Assembly: GCF_018613675.1 (NCBI RefSeq)
Contig: NZ_JAGGPQ010000006.1
Location: forward strand, 116,613 to 180,612
Reading direction: 5' to 3'
DNA length: 64,000 bases
From: Arthrobacter sp. ISL-85
GTDB lineage: Bacteria; Actinomycetota; Actinomycetes; Actinomycetales; Micrococcaceae
Part shown: positions 54,054-62,900 of the stretch, piece after piece
How positions within the stretch are numbered: the first letter of the stretch is position 1
Layout: each line of letters opens with the position of its first letter
Made by a program: the position numbers and the translations under genes
Notes under the pieces: generated by a model
The model's input: only the letters and a program-made list of their open reading frames with translations
Told to the model about the DNA's origin: nothing
Databases searched by the model: none

Positions 54054-55568
54054 TTAGGCGCCGAATTTGGGGGTGTGGACGGAACCGAGCGTGATGTGCA
54101 CGGCCTGCTGGTCGGTGTAGAAGTCGATGGAGCGGTAGCCGCCCTCGTGGCCCAGTCCGGAGGCCTTGACCCCGCCGAACGGGGTACGGAGGTCCCGGAC
54201 GTTGTGGCTGTTCAGCCACACCATGCCGGCTTCAACGTTCTGGGAGAAGTTGTGCGCCCGGGTCAGGTTCTGCGTCCAAATGTAGGCGGCCAGACCGTAC
54301 TTGGTGTTGTTCGCGAGGGCCAGGGCCTCGTCGTCGTTCTCGAACGGGCTGATGGCCACAACGGGACCGAAGATTTCCTCCTGGAAGATCCGGGCATCAG
54401 GCGCGACGTCGGCAAACACCGTGGGTGCGATGTAGTTGCCTTCCGGGAGGTGGCTGGGGCGGCCGCCGCCGGCCAGGAGCCGGCCTTCGGTCTTGCCGAT
54501 CTCCACATAGGAGGCCACCTTCTCGTAGTGCTCGGGGTGGACCAGGGCGCCCACTTGGGTCTTGGGATCGTGCGGGTCGCCCACCACGATGTTCTTGGCC
54601 CGGGCCGCGTACTTCCCGCAGAACTCGTCGTAGATGGAACGCTCAACCAGGATGCGGGAGCCCGCGGTGCAGCGTTCACCGTTGAGGGAAAAGACCCCGA
54701 ACAGGGCGGAGTCGATTGCAGCGTCCAGGTCGGCGTCCGCAAATACCACGCACGGGGACTTGCCGCCGAGCTCCATGGAGAGGCCCTTGAGGTTGGTGGC
54801 GGCGTTGCGGAAGATCGTCTGGCCGGTGGTGGTTTCCCCGGTGAAGGAGATCAGCGGGACGTCCGGGTGCTTGACCAGGGCGTCGCCGGCTTCCTCGCCC
54901 AGGCCGTTGACCAGGTTGAAGACACCGTCCGGAAGGCCGGCTTCCTTGAAGATGGTGGCCCACAGCGAGGCGGAGAGCGGGGTGAACTCGGCGGGCTTGA
55001 GGACCACGGTGTTGCCGGTGGCCAGGGCCGGTGCCAGCTTCCAGGATTCGAGCATGAACGGGGTGTTCCACGGCGTGATGAGGCCTGCGACGCCGATGGG
55101 CTTGCGGTTCACGTAGTTGATCTGCGATCCGGGGACCTTCATGGCGTCATCGAACTGGGCCACGATCAGGTCCGCGAAGAAGCGGAAGTTCTCCGCCGCG
55201 CGGAGGGCCTGGCCCTTGGCCTGGGTGATGGGCAGGCCGGTGTCGAAGGTTTCCAATTCGGCGAGCCGTGCTTCCTGGGCCTCGACGGCGTCGGCAATCC
55301 TGTTCAGGATGCGGGCACGCTCGCGGGGCTTCATCTTCGGCCACGGGCCTTTGGTGAACGCTTCGCGGGCCGCGGCGACGGCGAGGTCGATGTCCTCTTT
55401 CTGGCCTGCGGCGGCGGTGGCGTAGTTCCGGTTGGACACCGGGTCCAGGACGTCGAAGGTTTTGCCGCCCACGGAGTCAACGAACTGGCCGTTGATGTAG
55501 TGCTGGATGTGGGTGGGCAGGTCCTGCGGCACGTAATGCGTGGCGGTCTGTTCTGCAGTGAACGTCAT
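54054..55568 (-). CDS. hpaE: 5-carboxymethyl-2-hydroxymuconate semialdehyde dehydrogenase
   Basis: A 504-aa NAD-dependent aldehyde dehydrogenase that oxidises the ring-fission semialdehyde. Catalytic Glu in SMELGGKSP and Cys in NGERCTAGSRI; TPWNTPFMLESWKLAPALATG forms the cofactor pocket. HYINGQFVDSVGGKTFDVLDP is the usual HpaE opening. ATG 55568 with AAGGAAAC upstream. 35 bp before hpaD. Confidence 0.94.
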   Translation of the reverse strand: MTFTAEQTATHYVPQDLPTHIQHYINGQFVDSVGGKTFDVLDPVSNRNYATAAAGQKEDIDLAVAAAREAFTKGPWPKMKPRERARILNRIADAVEAQEARLAELETFDTGLPITQAKGQALRAAENFRFFADLIVAQFDDAMKVPGSQINYVNRKPIGVAGLITPWNTPFMLESWKLAPALATGNTVVLKPAEFTPLSASLWATIFKEAGLPDGVFNLVNGLGEEAGDALVKHPDVPLISFTGETTTGQTIFRNAATNLKGLSMELGGKSPCVVFADADLDAAIDSALFGVFSLNGERCTAGSRILVERSIYDEFCGKYAARAKNIVVGDPHDPKTQVGALVHPEHYEKVASYVEIGKTEGRLLAGGGRPSHLPEGNYIAPTVFADVAPDARIFQEEIFGPVVAISPFENDDEALALANNTKYGLAAYIWTQNLTRAHNFSQNVEAGMVWLNSHNVRDLRTPFGGVKASGLGHEGGYRSIDFYTDQQAVHITLGSVHTPKFGA

Positions 55569-55621
55569 TGTTGTTTCCTTACTGCTTTGTAACGGATCTG
55601 GGCGTGAGGCCTCGGGGAGCG

Positions 55622-56302
55622 TCAGATGTTCTTGGCCTGGGCCAGGTACGCGTCCAGGGTGGCGGAGCGGTGGAGCCGGGCGGCTTTTTCGATCTGCTCT
55701 GCGTCGGCTCCGGTTTCGATAAGCTTCAGCAGGTTTTCGTGTTCCTCGACCGAGTCGCGCGCGCGGCCGGGGACAAAGCGGAACGTCGAGGACCGTATTG
55801 CTGCCAGCCGGTTCCAGCCGCGATGCACCAGGTCCAGGATGTGCGGGTTGGGGCAGTGCTCGAACAGGACGCTGTGGAAGTCCTGGTTGAGTTGGGTGAA
55901 CCGGACGGGATCGAAGTGGTCCAGGCACTCCCGCATGTCTTCGTTCACGGCGCGGGCCCGGGCCACCGCCGCGGGATCGATCAGCGGGGCGGACAGCGCG
56001 GTGGCGGCGCCTTCCACGATGCTGAGGGTCTGCATTGTGTAGAGGTATTCGGTGGGGTCGATCCCGGCCACGGTTGCGCCCACGTTGCGTTCGAACGTCA
56101 CCAGGCCTTCGGCCTCGAGCCTTCGGATGGCTTCGCGGACGGGGACCACGCTGACGCCGAGGTCCTTCGCGATGCTGCCGAGGACCAGCCGGTAGCCGGG
56201 CGTGTAGGTGCCTTCCACGATCCGGGCCTTGACGGACTGGTACGCCTGCTCGGACTTGCTGCCGGCGGCGGCAGCGGAGAGGTCAGCGACGGCCTCAGTC
56301 AT
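55622..56302 (-). CDS. GntR/FadR-type transcriptional regulator (FCD domain)
   Basis: A 226-aa regulator. The GntR winged helix covers SEQAYQSVKARIVEGTYTPGYRLVLGSIAKDLGVSVVPVREAIRRLEAEGLV (about 17-68). The C-terminal FCD helical domain contains the Asp/His metal site region (LNQDFHSVLFEHCPN). It overlaps the upstream hpaG-like gene by 8 nt and precedes hpaE by 53 bp. It likely senses a pathway intermediate and binds ATCGTATACGAT at 57783. Confidence 0.92.
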   Translation of the reverse strand: MTEAVADLSAAAAGSKSEQAYQSVKARIVEGTYTPGYRLVLGSIAKDLGVSVVPVREAIRRLEAEGLVTFERNVGATVAGIDPTEYLYTMQTLSIVEGAATALSAPLIDPAAVARARAVNEDMRECLDHFDPVRFTQLNQDFHSVLFEHCPNPHILDLVHRGWNRLAAIRSSTFRFVPGRARDSVEEHENLLKLIETGADAEQIEKAARLHRSATLDAYLAQAKNI

Positions 56303-57758
56303 TGGAGTTGCCTGCCCATTCCTTGTACCGCGCCTGCCACTCGGAATTCATGGGGTAGAGGCCATCCACGCTGTTGCCTTGCTTGACCATCTCGAAGATG
56401 AAGGTTTCCTCCTTCTCCTGCTGGATGCAGTCCTCCACCAGTTCTTCGGCGATGGCCGGCGGGATCACCAGGATGCCGTCGGAATCCGCCACGATGACGT
56501 CGCCGGGCTGCACTGTGGCCCCGCCGCAGGCGATGGTGATGTCTGTGTCCCACGGGATGTGGCGGCGGCCCAGCACCGCGGGGTGGGGATTCGCGAAGTA
56601 GGTTGGCATGTCCAGCCCGGCCACGGCGGTATAGTCACGGACGCCGCCGTCGGTGATGATGGCCGCGGCGCCCCGGACCTGGGCACGGAGGGCCAGGATG
56701 TCGCCCACGGTGCCGGTGCCTTTTTCGCCCCGGGCCTCCATGACCAGGATTTCACCTTCATTGACGGAATCGATGGCCTTCTTCTGGGCGTTGAAGCCGC
56801 CGCCGTGGGTCTTGAAGAGGTCTTCACGGTTGGGGACGTAGCGGAGGGTCCGGGCCAGCCCGACGACGCGGCGGTCCGGACGGGTGGCCTGCAGCCCGTC
56901 GATGCTCACGTTGTTCAGCCCGCGCTTGCGCATCTGGGAGGACAGCGTGGCGGTGGCAACGGACTCCAGCTTGGCTTTCAGCTCCGGGGTCAGGACAGGG
57001 CCGACGGCGGCCAGCCCCGCCGCTTCCCGGGAACCGTAGGCTTCCTCCCGCTGCAGGTCATCAACCTTGGGCCGGGCACCAAAGTCCGCAAACGCCGTCG
57101 TGCCTTCCTCAACCGTGGTGACCAGCCGCCCGGTGGACAGGCCGCCGTCGAGCGTCTGCACTTCCACTTCCAGCACGTCACCCGGTTTCGCGACCGAGGC
57201 CCCGGCGGGGGTGCCGGTGAGGATGATGTCACCTTCCTCGAGCGTGAGGAGCTGGGAGAGGTCCGCGACGAGCCGGGCGAACGGGAAGAGCAGGTCTTCG
57301 GTGGTGTCTTCCTGGACCAGGTCCCCGTTGTGCCAGGTGCGGATGCGCAGTCTGGCGGGGTCTACGGCGTCTGCCGGAATCAGTGCCGGGCCCACGGGGG
57401 TGAACCCGTCACCGCCCTTGGACCGGAGGTTGGAGCCCTTGTCCGCCCAGCGCAGGTCATAGACGCCGAGATCGTTGCTGGCGGTAACGGCCGCCACGTG
57501 TCTCCACGCGTCCTCGATCGAAACGCGGCGGGCAGCCTTGCCGATGACCAAAGCAATCTCGCCTTCGTAGCCGAGGAGCTCGCAACCGGCAGGACGTTCT
57601 ACTGCGCTGCCGCTCAGGGAGAGCGATGACGAAGGCTTGAGGAAGTAGGACGGCTGGGCGGGGGTGCGGCCGCGCTGGGCAGCCCGGCTGGGGTAGTTGA
57701 TGTGCACTGCGATCACCTTGCGTGCCGCCGCCAGGGTGTCGCCGTTGACCTGCTCCAA
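56295..57758 (-). CDS. Fumarylacetoacetate-hydrolase-domain / RraA-like-domain fusion (HpaG role)
   Basis: A 487-aa fusion. About residues 10-255 are an FAH domain: KVIAVHINYPSRAAQRG, CELLGYEGEIALVIGKAARR (metal Glu pair), ASNDLGVYDLRWADKGSN and GDIILTGTPAGASVAKPGD. About residues 270-487 are an RraA/HMG-aldolase-like domain with GTVGDILALRAQVRGAAAII and DGGVRDYTAV. E. coli HpaG instead has two FAH domains (decarboxylase and isomerase). It starts at TTG 57758 with GAGGAGAAGG upstream. First gene of the operon. Confidence 0.88.
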   Translation of the reverse strand: MEQVNGDTLAAARKVIAVHINYPSRAAQRGRTPAQPSYFLKPSSSLSLSGSAVERPAGCELLGYEGEIALVIGKAARRVSIEDAWRHVAAVTASNDLGVYDLRWADKGSNLRSKGGDGFTPVGPALIPADAVDPARLRIRTWHNGDLVQEDTTEDLLFPFARLVADLSQLLTLEEGDIILTGTPAGASVAKPGDVLEVEVQTLDGGLSTGRLVTTVEEGTTAFADFGARPKVDDLQREEAYGSREAAGLAAVGPVLTPELKAKLESVATATLSSQMRKRGLNNVSIDGLQATRPDRRVVGLARTLRYVPNREDLFKTHGGGFNAQKKAIDSVNEGEILVMEARGEKGTGTVGDILALRAQVRGAAAIITDGGVRDYTAVAGLDMPTYFANPHPAVLGRRHIPWDTDITIACGGATVQPGDVIVADSDGILVIPPAIAEELVEDCIQQEKEETFIFEMVKQGNSVDGLYPMNSEWQARYKEWAGNSND

Positions 57759-57782
57759 AGCCTTCTCCTCATCAGGTACGAA

Positions 57783-57794
57783 ATCGTATACGAT
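57783..57794. promoter_or_regulatory. GntR/FadR-type operator of the hpa operon
   Basis: ATCGTATACGAT, a perfect 12-bp palindrome that contains TNGTNNNACNA, the usual FadR-subfamily core. It is 24 bp upstream of the first gene, so binding of the operon's own GntR protein would repress it. Confidence 0.7.
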
Positions 57795-57913
57795 GACTAT
57801 CACCCATCCCGCGCGGCCCGTCAACCCCTGATTTTCGGGGCTTCTGAGGGCCTGACCGATGACACTTGTCGCCCGGATCACATGCGGCGTACAGTGGAAG
57901 TCAAGTTTATAGT

Positions 57914-57926
57914 TTCGATTATCGAA
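57914..57926. promoter_or_regulatory. Palindrome upstream of the FAD monooxygenase
   Basis: TTCGAT-T-ATCGAA, 6-bp perfect arms. It is followed 5 bp later by a second, related inverted repeat. Confidence 0.5.
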
Positions 57927-57931
57927 TCTTC

Positions 57932-57948
57932 TGTTCCGATATAGAACA
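57932..57948. promoter_or_regulatory. IclR-like operator upstream of the FAD monooxygenase
   Basis: TGTTC-N7-GAACA, a 17-bp inverted repeat 41 bp upstream of the start. The form resembles IclR-family sites that control aromatic genes, but no IclR gene is in the window. Confidence 0.45.
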
Positions 57949-57989
57949 CAACCGCCGCGATAATCATCCACAACGAAGTGAGGAAGCCC

Positions 57990-59912
57990 GTGCAGTTCCA
58001 CCACCACGGATACGTATCCGGTGACCCGCGTGTCCAGCCAGCAGCCGGCGTCGGCCTTAACCGCCCCGAGGAACTTCCCGACGAAGTGGACGTCCTCATC
58101 GTGGGCACCGGCCCGGCGGGCATGCTTGCCGCAGCGCAGCTGTCCATGTTCCCGAACGTGACCACCCGCATCATCGAGCGCCGCCCCGGCAGGCTCGCCA
58201 TTGGGCAGGCTGACGGCATCCAGGCGCGCAGCGTGGAAACGTTCCAGGCCTTCGGCTTCGCGGAACGGATCATCGCCGAGGCGTACCGCATCACGGAGAT
58301 GGCTTTCTGGAAGCCCGACCCCGCCAACCACGCGAACATTATCCGGACCGCCCGGGCCGTGGATGACGAGATGGGCATCAGCGAGTTCCCGCACCTGATC
58401 GTCAACCAGGCCCGCGTGCTGGACTACTTCGCCGAATACATGGCCAACGCCCCCGCCCGTATGAAGCCCGACTACGGCTACGACTTCCAGGGCCTCACCG
58501 TGGCCAAGGAGGGCGACTACCCCGTTACGGTGACACTCCGCCACACCGCCGGACCCAACGAAGGCCAGGACCGGATTGTGCGGGCCAAGTACGTAGTGGG
58601 TGCCGACGGGGCCCGCAGCAAGGTGCGCCAGGCGATCGGCTGCACAATGGCCGGCGACCAGGCCAACCACGCCTGGGGGGTCATGGATGTGCTTGCCGTG
58701 ACGGATTTCCCGGACATCCGGACCAAGTGCGCCATCCAGGGTGCCAAGGGCAGCATCCTGCACATCCCGCGCGAGGGCGGCCACCTGTTCCGCATGTACG
58801 TGGACCTGGGCGAAGTTGACCCGAACAGCCACCACTCCGTGCGCGACACCTCCATCGAGGAGATCATCGCCAAAGCCAACGGCATCCTCCATCCCTACAC
58901 GCTGGACGTCCGGAACGTCGCGTGGCACAGCGTGTATGAGGTGGGCCACCGGTTGACGGACAGGTTCGACGACGTCCTGCCGGCGGAGCGCCGCACACGC
59001 ACTCCGCGGGTGTTCATCACCGGCGACGCCTGCCACACCCACAGCGCCAAAGCCGGCCAGGGCATGAACGTCTCCATGCAGGACGGCTTCAACCTCGCCT
59101 GGAAGCTGGGGCATGTGCTGGAGGGCCGCAGCCCGGAGAGCCTGCTGTCCACCTACTCGGAGGAGCGGCAGGTGGTGGCCAGGAACCTGATCGACTTCGA
59201 CAAGGAATGGTCCACCATGATGGCCAAGAAGCCGGAGGAGTTCGAGCACCCCTCCGACCTGGAGGATTTCTACGTGCAGACCGCCGAATTCCCGGCCGGC
59301 TTCATGACCCAGTACGCGCCGTCCCTGATCGTCGGCAGCGCCGACCACCAGGACCTGGCCGCCGGCTTCCCCGTGGGCAAGCGCTTCAAGTCGGCGCCCG
59401 TGGTCCGGGTGGGGGATACCAACCCCCTCCACCTGGGCCACCATGCCACGGCCGACGGGCGGTGGCGGATTTACGTCTTCGCCGACCCGGCGCTTCCCGC
59501 TTCCAACTCCGCCACGGACGTGCTCGCCGAGTGGTTCGCCAACTCACCGGAATCACCGCTGGCAGCTACGCCCGCCGGCGCCGACGTGGATGCGTGGTTC
59601 GACCTGAAGGTCATCTACCAGCAGCCGCACACCGCCGTCGACATCAATGCGGTGCCAGCCGTGTTCAAACCGTTGGTGGGCCCGTTCAAGCTGACTGATT
59701 ACGAGAAGGTGTACGCCACGGACCCCAAGGCGGACATCTTCGACCTGCGCGGCATCGACCGTAACGGCGCCGTGGTGGTGGTCCGCCCGGACCAGTACGT
59801 GGCGAACGTCCTGCCGCTGGCGGCAACCGCGGAGCTCGGCGCGTTCTTCGAACGGATGCTGAAGGCCGGGCCAGCGGCACCGCGTCAGGCGGTTGCGGCG
59901 GCGGCCCGGTAG
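57990..59912 (+). CDS. FAD-dependent aromatic hydroxylase (phenol 2-monooxygenase / 3-hydroxybenzoate 4-monooxygenase group)
   Basis: A 640-aa flavoprotein. FAD motif GxGxxG in VDVLIVGTGPAGMLAAAQLS (about residues 33-52), the DG motif YVVGADGARSKVRQ (about 205), and the GD motif PRVFITGDACHTHSAKAGQGMN (about 345) are all present, and the C-terminal third has the thioredoxin-like domain of the phenol hydroxylase group. It should hydroxylate a phenolic ring next to an existing OH using NADPH and O2. Divergent from the hpa operon, it may make homoprotocatechuate. GTG 57990 has GAGGAAG upstream; GTG 57978 is an alternative. Confidence 0.9.
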   Translation: MQFHHHGYVSGDPRVQPAAGVGLNRPEELPDEVDVLIVGTGPAGMLAAAQLSMFPNVTTRIIERRPGRLAIGQADGIQARSVETFQAFGFAERIIAEAYRITEMAFWKPDPANHANIIRTARAVDDEMGISEFPHLIVNQARVLDYFAEYMANAPARMKPDYGYDFQGLTVAKEGDYPVTVTLRHTAGPNEGQDRIVRAKYVVGADGARSKVRQAIGCTMAGDQANHAWGVMDVLAVTDFPDIRTKCAIQGAKGSILHIPREGGHLFRMYVDLGEVDPNSHHSVRDTSIEEIIAKANGILHPYTLDVRNVAWHSVYEVGHRLTDRFDDVLPAERRTRTPRVFITGDACHTHSAKAGQGMNVSMQDGFNLAWKLGHVLEGRSPESLLSTYSEERQVVARNLIDFDKEWSTMMAKKPEEFEHPSDLEDFYVQTAEFPAGFMTQYAPSLIVGSADHQDLAAGFPVGKRFKSAPVVRVGDTNPLHLGHHATADGRWRIYVFADPALPASNSATDVLAEWFANSPESPLAATPAGADVDAWFDLKVIYQQPHTAVDINAVPAVFKPLVGPFKLTDYEKVYATDPKADIFDLRGIDRNGAVVVVRPDQYVANVLPLAATAELGAFFERMLKAGPAAPRQAVAAAAR

Positions 59913-60739
59913 TCGTCCGCGGCGTATACGCCGAGGATCCGCACCTCGGTGGTGAAGAAGTCCAGTTCCTCGAGGGCCAGCTTTAATGGCAGGTCCCCGG
60001 GGTGGCCTTCAACGTCCGCCATGAACATGGTGGCGGCGAACTCGTTGCCCACCATGTAGCTTTCCAGCCGGGTCATGTTCACGCCGTTGGTGGCAAACCC
60101 GCCCAGCGCCTTGTACAGGGCGGACGGGACGTTGCGGACGCGGAACACAAAGCTGGTGACGGCCGGTCCGGGAAGATCCTCCCGGGCCGGCAGCGCCGTT
60201 TCCCGGGCCAGGACCACGAAGCGGGTGGTGTTGGAGGGATCGTCCTCAACCCGGGAGGCCAGGACCTCCAGTCCGTAGATCTGCGCTGCGAGCGGGGGAG
60301 CAAGGGAGAGCTTGCGGGGATCGTTCCACTCGGCCACTTCCCGGGCAGAGCCTGCTGTGTCACCGGCGATGACCGGCTTGAGACCGTGTTCGCGGATCAG
60401 CCTCCGGCACTGGCCCAGGGCATGGATGTGGCTGTGGACCTCGGTGGCGCCTTCGATGGTGCTGCCCGGTATGCCCAGCAAATCGAAGTGGATGGGCAGG
60501 AAGTACTCGCCCACGATCTGCAGGTTGGACTGCGGCAGGAGGATATGGATGTCCGCCACGCGCCCGGCGATGGAGTTTTCGATAGGGATCATGGCCAGTT
60601 CCGCCTCGCCGCTGGTCACCAGCTCAAAGGCGTCCTCGAAGCTTGCGCACGGGACGCTTTCCATGTCCGGGAACATCTGCTGACACGCGATATTGGAGTT
60701 GGCGCCGGGCTCACCCTGGTACGCAATCTTGGAGGCCAT
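59885..60739 (-). CDS. pheA: Prephenate dehydratase with ACT domain
   Basis: A 284-aa enzyme of phenylalanine synthesis. IAYQGEPGANSNIACQQMFP opens the catalytic domain; the key Thr-Arg pair is in SNTTRFVVL (about residue 172). ACT domain from about 190 with ALGGFATNGVNMTRLESYMVG; the usual phenylalanine-binding ESRP is replaced by ESYM, as in alphaproteobacterial-type PheA. Its 3' end overlaps the convergent monooxygenase by 28 bp. Confidence 0.93.
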   Translation of the reverse strand: MASKIAYQGEPGANSNIACQQMFPDMESVPCASFEDAFELVTSGEAELAMIPIENSIAGRVADIHILLPQSNLQIVGEYFLPIHFDLLGIPGSTIEGATEVHSHIHALGQCRRLIREHGLKPVIAGDTAGSAREVAEWNDPRKLSLAPPLAAQIYGLEVLASRVEDDPSNTTRFVVLARETALPAREDLPGPAVTSFVFRVRNVPSALYKALGGFATNGVNMTRLESYMVGNEFAATMFMADVEGHPGDLPLKLALEELDFFTTEVRILGVYAADDYRAAAATA

Positions 60740-60790
60740 GATCCGTATGGTTTCACGCCCCGGCGTCCGATACGAAAATACTCCTGCGTG

Positions 60791-62704
60791 CTACGCCGGT
60801 GTGACGCGCAGCCAGAGGTATTGCCGGGGGAGGAGGGTGACTCCGTCGTCCAGTTGCATGGCTGCTTCGGACAGAAGGTCGACGGCGGCAGGGGAGTACC
60901 CGCCGAAGGTTTCCGCCGGGAGGGTCTGGGCGGAGTCGCTGAAGTTGGCCAGGGCCAGGATGGTGCTGTCGCCTTCCACGTCGCCCGGCCGCTGGTAGGC
61001 CAGCACCGAGCTGTTGTTTGTGCCGAAGTCGATCAGCGTGGTTCCGGCCAGTTCCGGGGTGGCGGTCCGAACCTCCAGCATCCGTTTCAGGCCCGCGTAC
61101 ACTGCGCCCTCCGGCGTGGAGGGGTCCAGGCGGCGGGCGTACTGCTCCGCGGGAAAGTGCGGCCGGTGCACCCAGCGGCTGTCCTCCTCGTGGCCCGGTT
61201 CGGACGCGTACCCGTAGTCGTTCACCTGCCCCACCTCGTCACCCAGGTACAGCAGCGGGACGCCGCCGGTGCTGAAGGGCACCGAGTGGGCCAGGAGGAT
61301 CCGTTCCACCGCCTCAGTCGGGTCCACCTCCATGCCGCACAGGGACGCCGTCGTGCCTGAAATGCGGCAGTCACCTGTCTTGGGGTTGTCCTGGAAGGGG
61401 ACGCCGCGGGCGAAGCTGCCCGGAAACCGGTTCACGTAGAAGGAGTTCAGGAAACGGCGGTGGTCGAAGCCATTGATGCCTAATTCCGCCGCGTCCTCGT
61501 CCGCGAAGGTCCAGCCGATGTCGTCGTGGCTGCGGACGTAGTTCACCCAAGCAGTGCCGTCCGGGATGTTGTGCCGCCGGTGCAGCGCCTGGGCCAGGAG
61601 CGAGACGTCCCGGGTGGCCAGGGACTCCCAGATGAGCGCCATTTGCAGGGGGTTGTAGGACAGCTGGCATTCGGCGCGGTCGATGTACAGCGCCACCTCG
61701 TCAGGATGCACGATCGCCTCGGACTTGAACAGCAGCGACGGCGCCGCCAACCGGCACACTGCATTGAAGGCCCGGAGCAGCGTGTGGGCCTGGGGAAGGT
61801 TCTCGCAGGGGGTGCCCAGCTGCTTCCAGATGAATGCCACAGCGTCCATGCGCAGGATGTCCACGCCCTGGTTGGCCAGGAACAGCATCTCCGCCGCCAT
61901 GGCCCGGAAAACCGCCGGATTGGAGTAGTTCAGGTCCCACTGGTACGTGTGGAACGTGGCCCACACCCAGCGGCCGTCGTCCATCCGGATGAAGGATCCG
62001 GGGTGGTTCTCGGGGAAGATCTCCCGGACGTCCGCCTCGTAGGCGTCCGGCAGCGTCCGGTCCGGGAAGATCCAGTAGTAGTCGCTGTATTCCGGGTCCC
62101 CGGCGGCTGCCTTCCGGGCCCACTCATGCTCGTCCGAGGTGTGGTTGAAGATGAAGTCCACCACCAGGCTGATCCCGTTGTCCTTCAGCTCGGCCGCCAG
62201 CGAGCGCAGCTGCTCCATGGTGCCCAGTTTGGTGTTGACCTCCCGGTAGCTGGAGACCGCGTACCCGCCGTCCGAGTGCGGCTCGGGCGCCAGGAACAGG
62301 GGCATCAGGTGCAGGTAGGTGAGGCCCAGCTCCTTGAAGTACGGAATGCGGTCACGGACTCCCTCCAGGCTTTCGGCGTAGCGGTCCACGTAGCAGACGC
62401 CGCCGAGCATCCGGTTGGACTGGAACCAGTCCGGGGTTGCCTCGCGTTCGGCGTCCACGGCTTTCAACTCCGGGGACCGCTCCTGCCAGGATTGTGCGCT
62501 CTGGACCACCAGGGCGGACAGCTGCTCCAGCCAGTCCGGACGGCCGCCATAGAGCGAATGGAACAGGCTGCGGAGCGTGGGGAAGTACCGGTCGAGGCGC
62601 CGGCCAAAGTCCGGATCCGCTGCGAGGCCGATGTTGCGCTCGCGTGCCAGCGCGGACAGCACATACTGGCGCGCTTCTTCGTTCTCGTTAACGGTCCCCT
62701 GCAT
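60791..62704 (-). CDS. Amylosucrase (GH13_4)
   Basis: A 637-aa GH13 enzyme; length equals known amylosucrases. Catalytic elements in order: DFIFNHTSDEHEWA, the nucleophile Asp in DILRMDAVAF, acid/base Glu in FKSEAIVHPDE and transition-state Asp in YVRSHDDIGWTF. RMLGGVCYVDRYAESLEGVR is the family opening. It makes alpha-1,4-glucan from sucrose, or cleaves sucrose; trehalose synthase is less likely. ATG 62704 follows GGAAGGGG; frame-open sequence to 62770 is not family-like. Confidence 0.9.
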   Translation of the reverse strand: MQGTVNENEEARQYVLSALARERNIGLAADPDFGRRLDRYFPTLRSLFHSLYGGRPDWLEQLSALVVQSAQSWQERSPELKAVDAEREATPDWFQSNRMLGGVCYVDRYAESLEGVRDRIPYFKELGLTYLHLMPLFLAPEPHSDGGYAVSSYREVNTKLGTMEQLRSLAAELKDNGISLVVDFIFNHTSDEHEWARKAAAGDPEYSDYYWIFPDRTLPDAYEADVREIFPENHPGSFIRMDDGRWVWATFHTYQWDLNYSNPAVFRAMAAEMLFLANQGVDILRMDAVAFIWKQLGTPCENLPQAHTLLRAFNAVCRLAAPSLLFKSEAIVHPDEVALYIDRAECQLSYNPLQMALIWESLATRDVSLLAQALHRRHNIPDGTAWVNYVRSHDDIGWTFADEDAAELGINGFDHRRFLNSFYVNRFPGSFARGVPFQDNPKTGDCRISGTTASLCGMEVDPTEAVERILLAHSVPFSTGGVPLLYLGDEVGQVNDYGYASEPGHEEDSRWVHRPHFPAEQYARRLDPSTPEGAVYAGLKRMLEVRTATPELAGTTLIDFGTNNSSVLAYQRPGDVEGDSTILALANFSDSAQTLPAETFGGYSPAAVDLLSEAAMQLDDGVTLLPRQYLWLRVTPA

Positions 62705-62900
62705 GCCGCTGCCCCTTCCGGCCGCCGGCGGTACGTCCGGCGGCGCTTGCACCGAAGTATTCCATGCCACACTTCAAAGGCGTCCGACGGCGGCACGGAA
62801 GTTGCGCCGTCGGGTGCTGGACGGTCGCTGCTTCAGGCCGGATCCTCCCTGGTGCCCTTAGGCTTTACGCACCGCACGAATTACGAATGATTGGACGAAC

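Noticed and set aside
52195..54057. A 620-codon plus-strand open frame opposite hpaH/hpaD
   Set aside because: Antisense shadow of two well-identified enzymes whose catalytic residues are intact.
57759..59444. Extension of the hpaG-like frame to about 1049 codons
   Set aside because: This part is antisense to the FAD monooxygenase and lacks family resemblance; TTG 57758 has a strong ribosome site and the FAH domain begins just after it.
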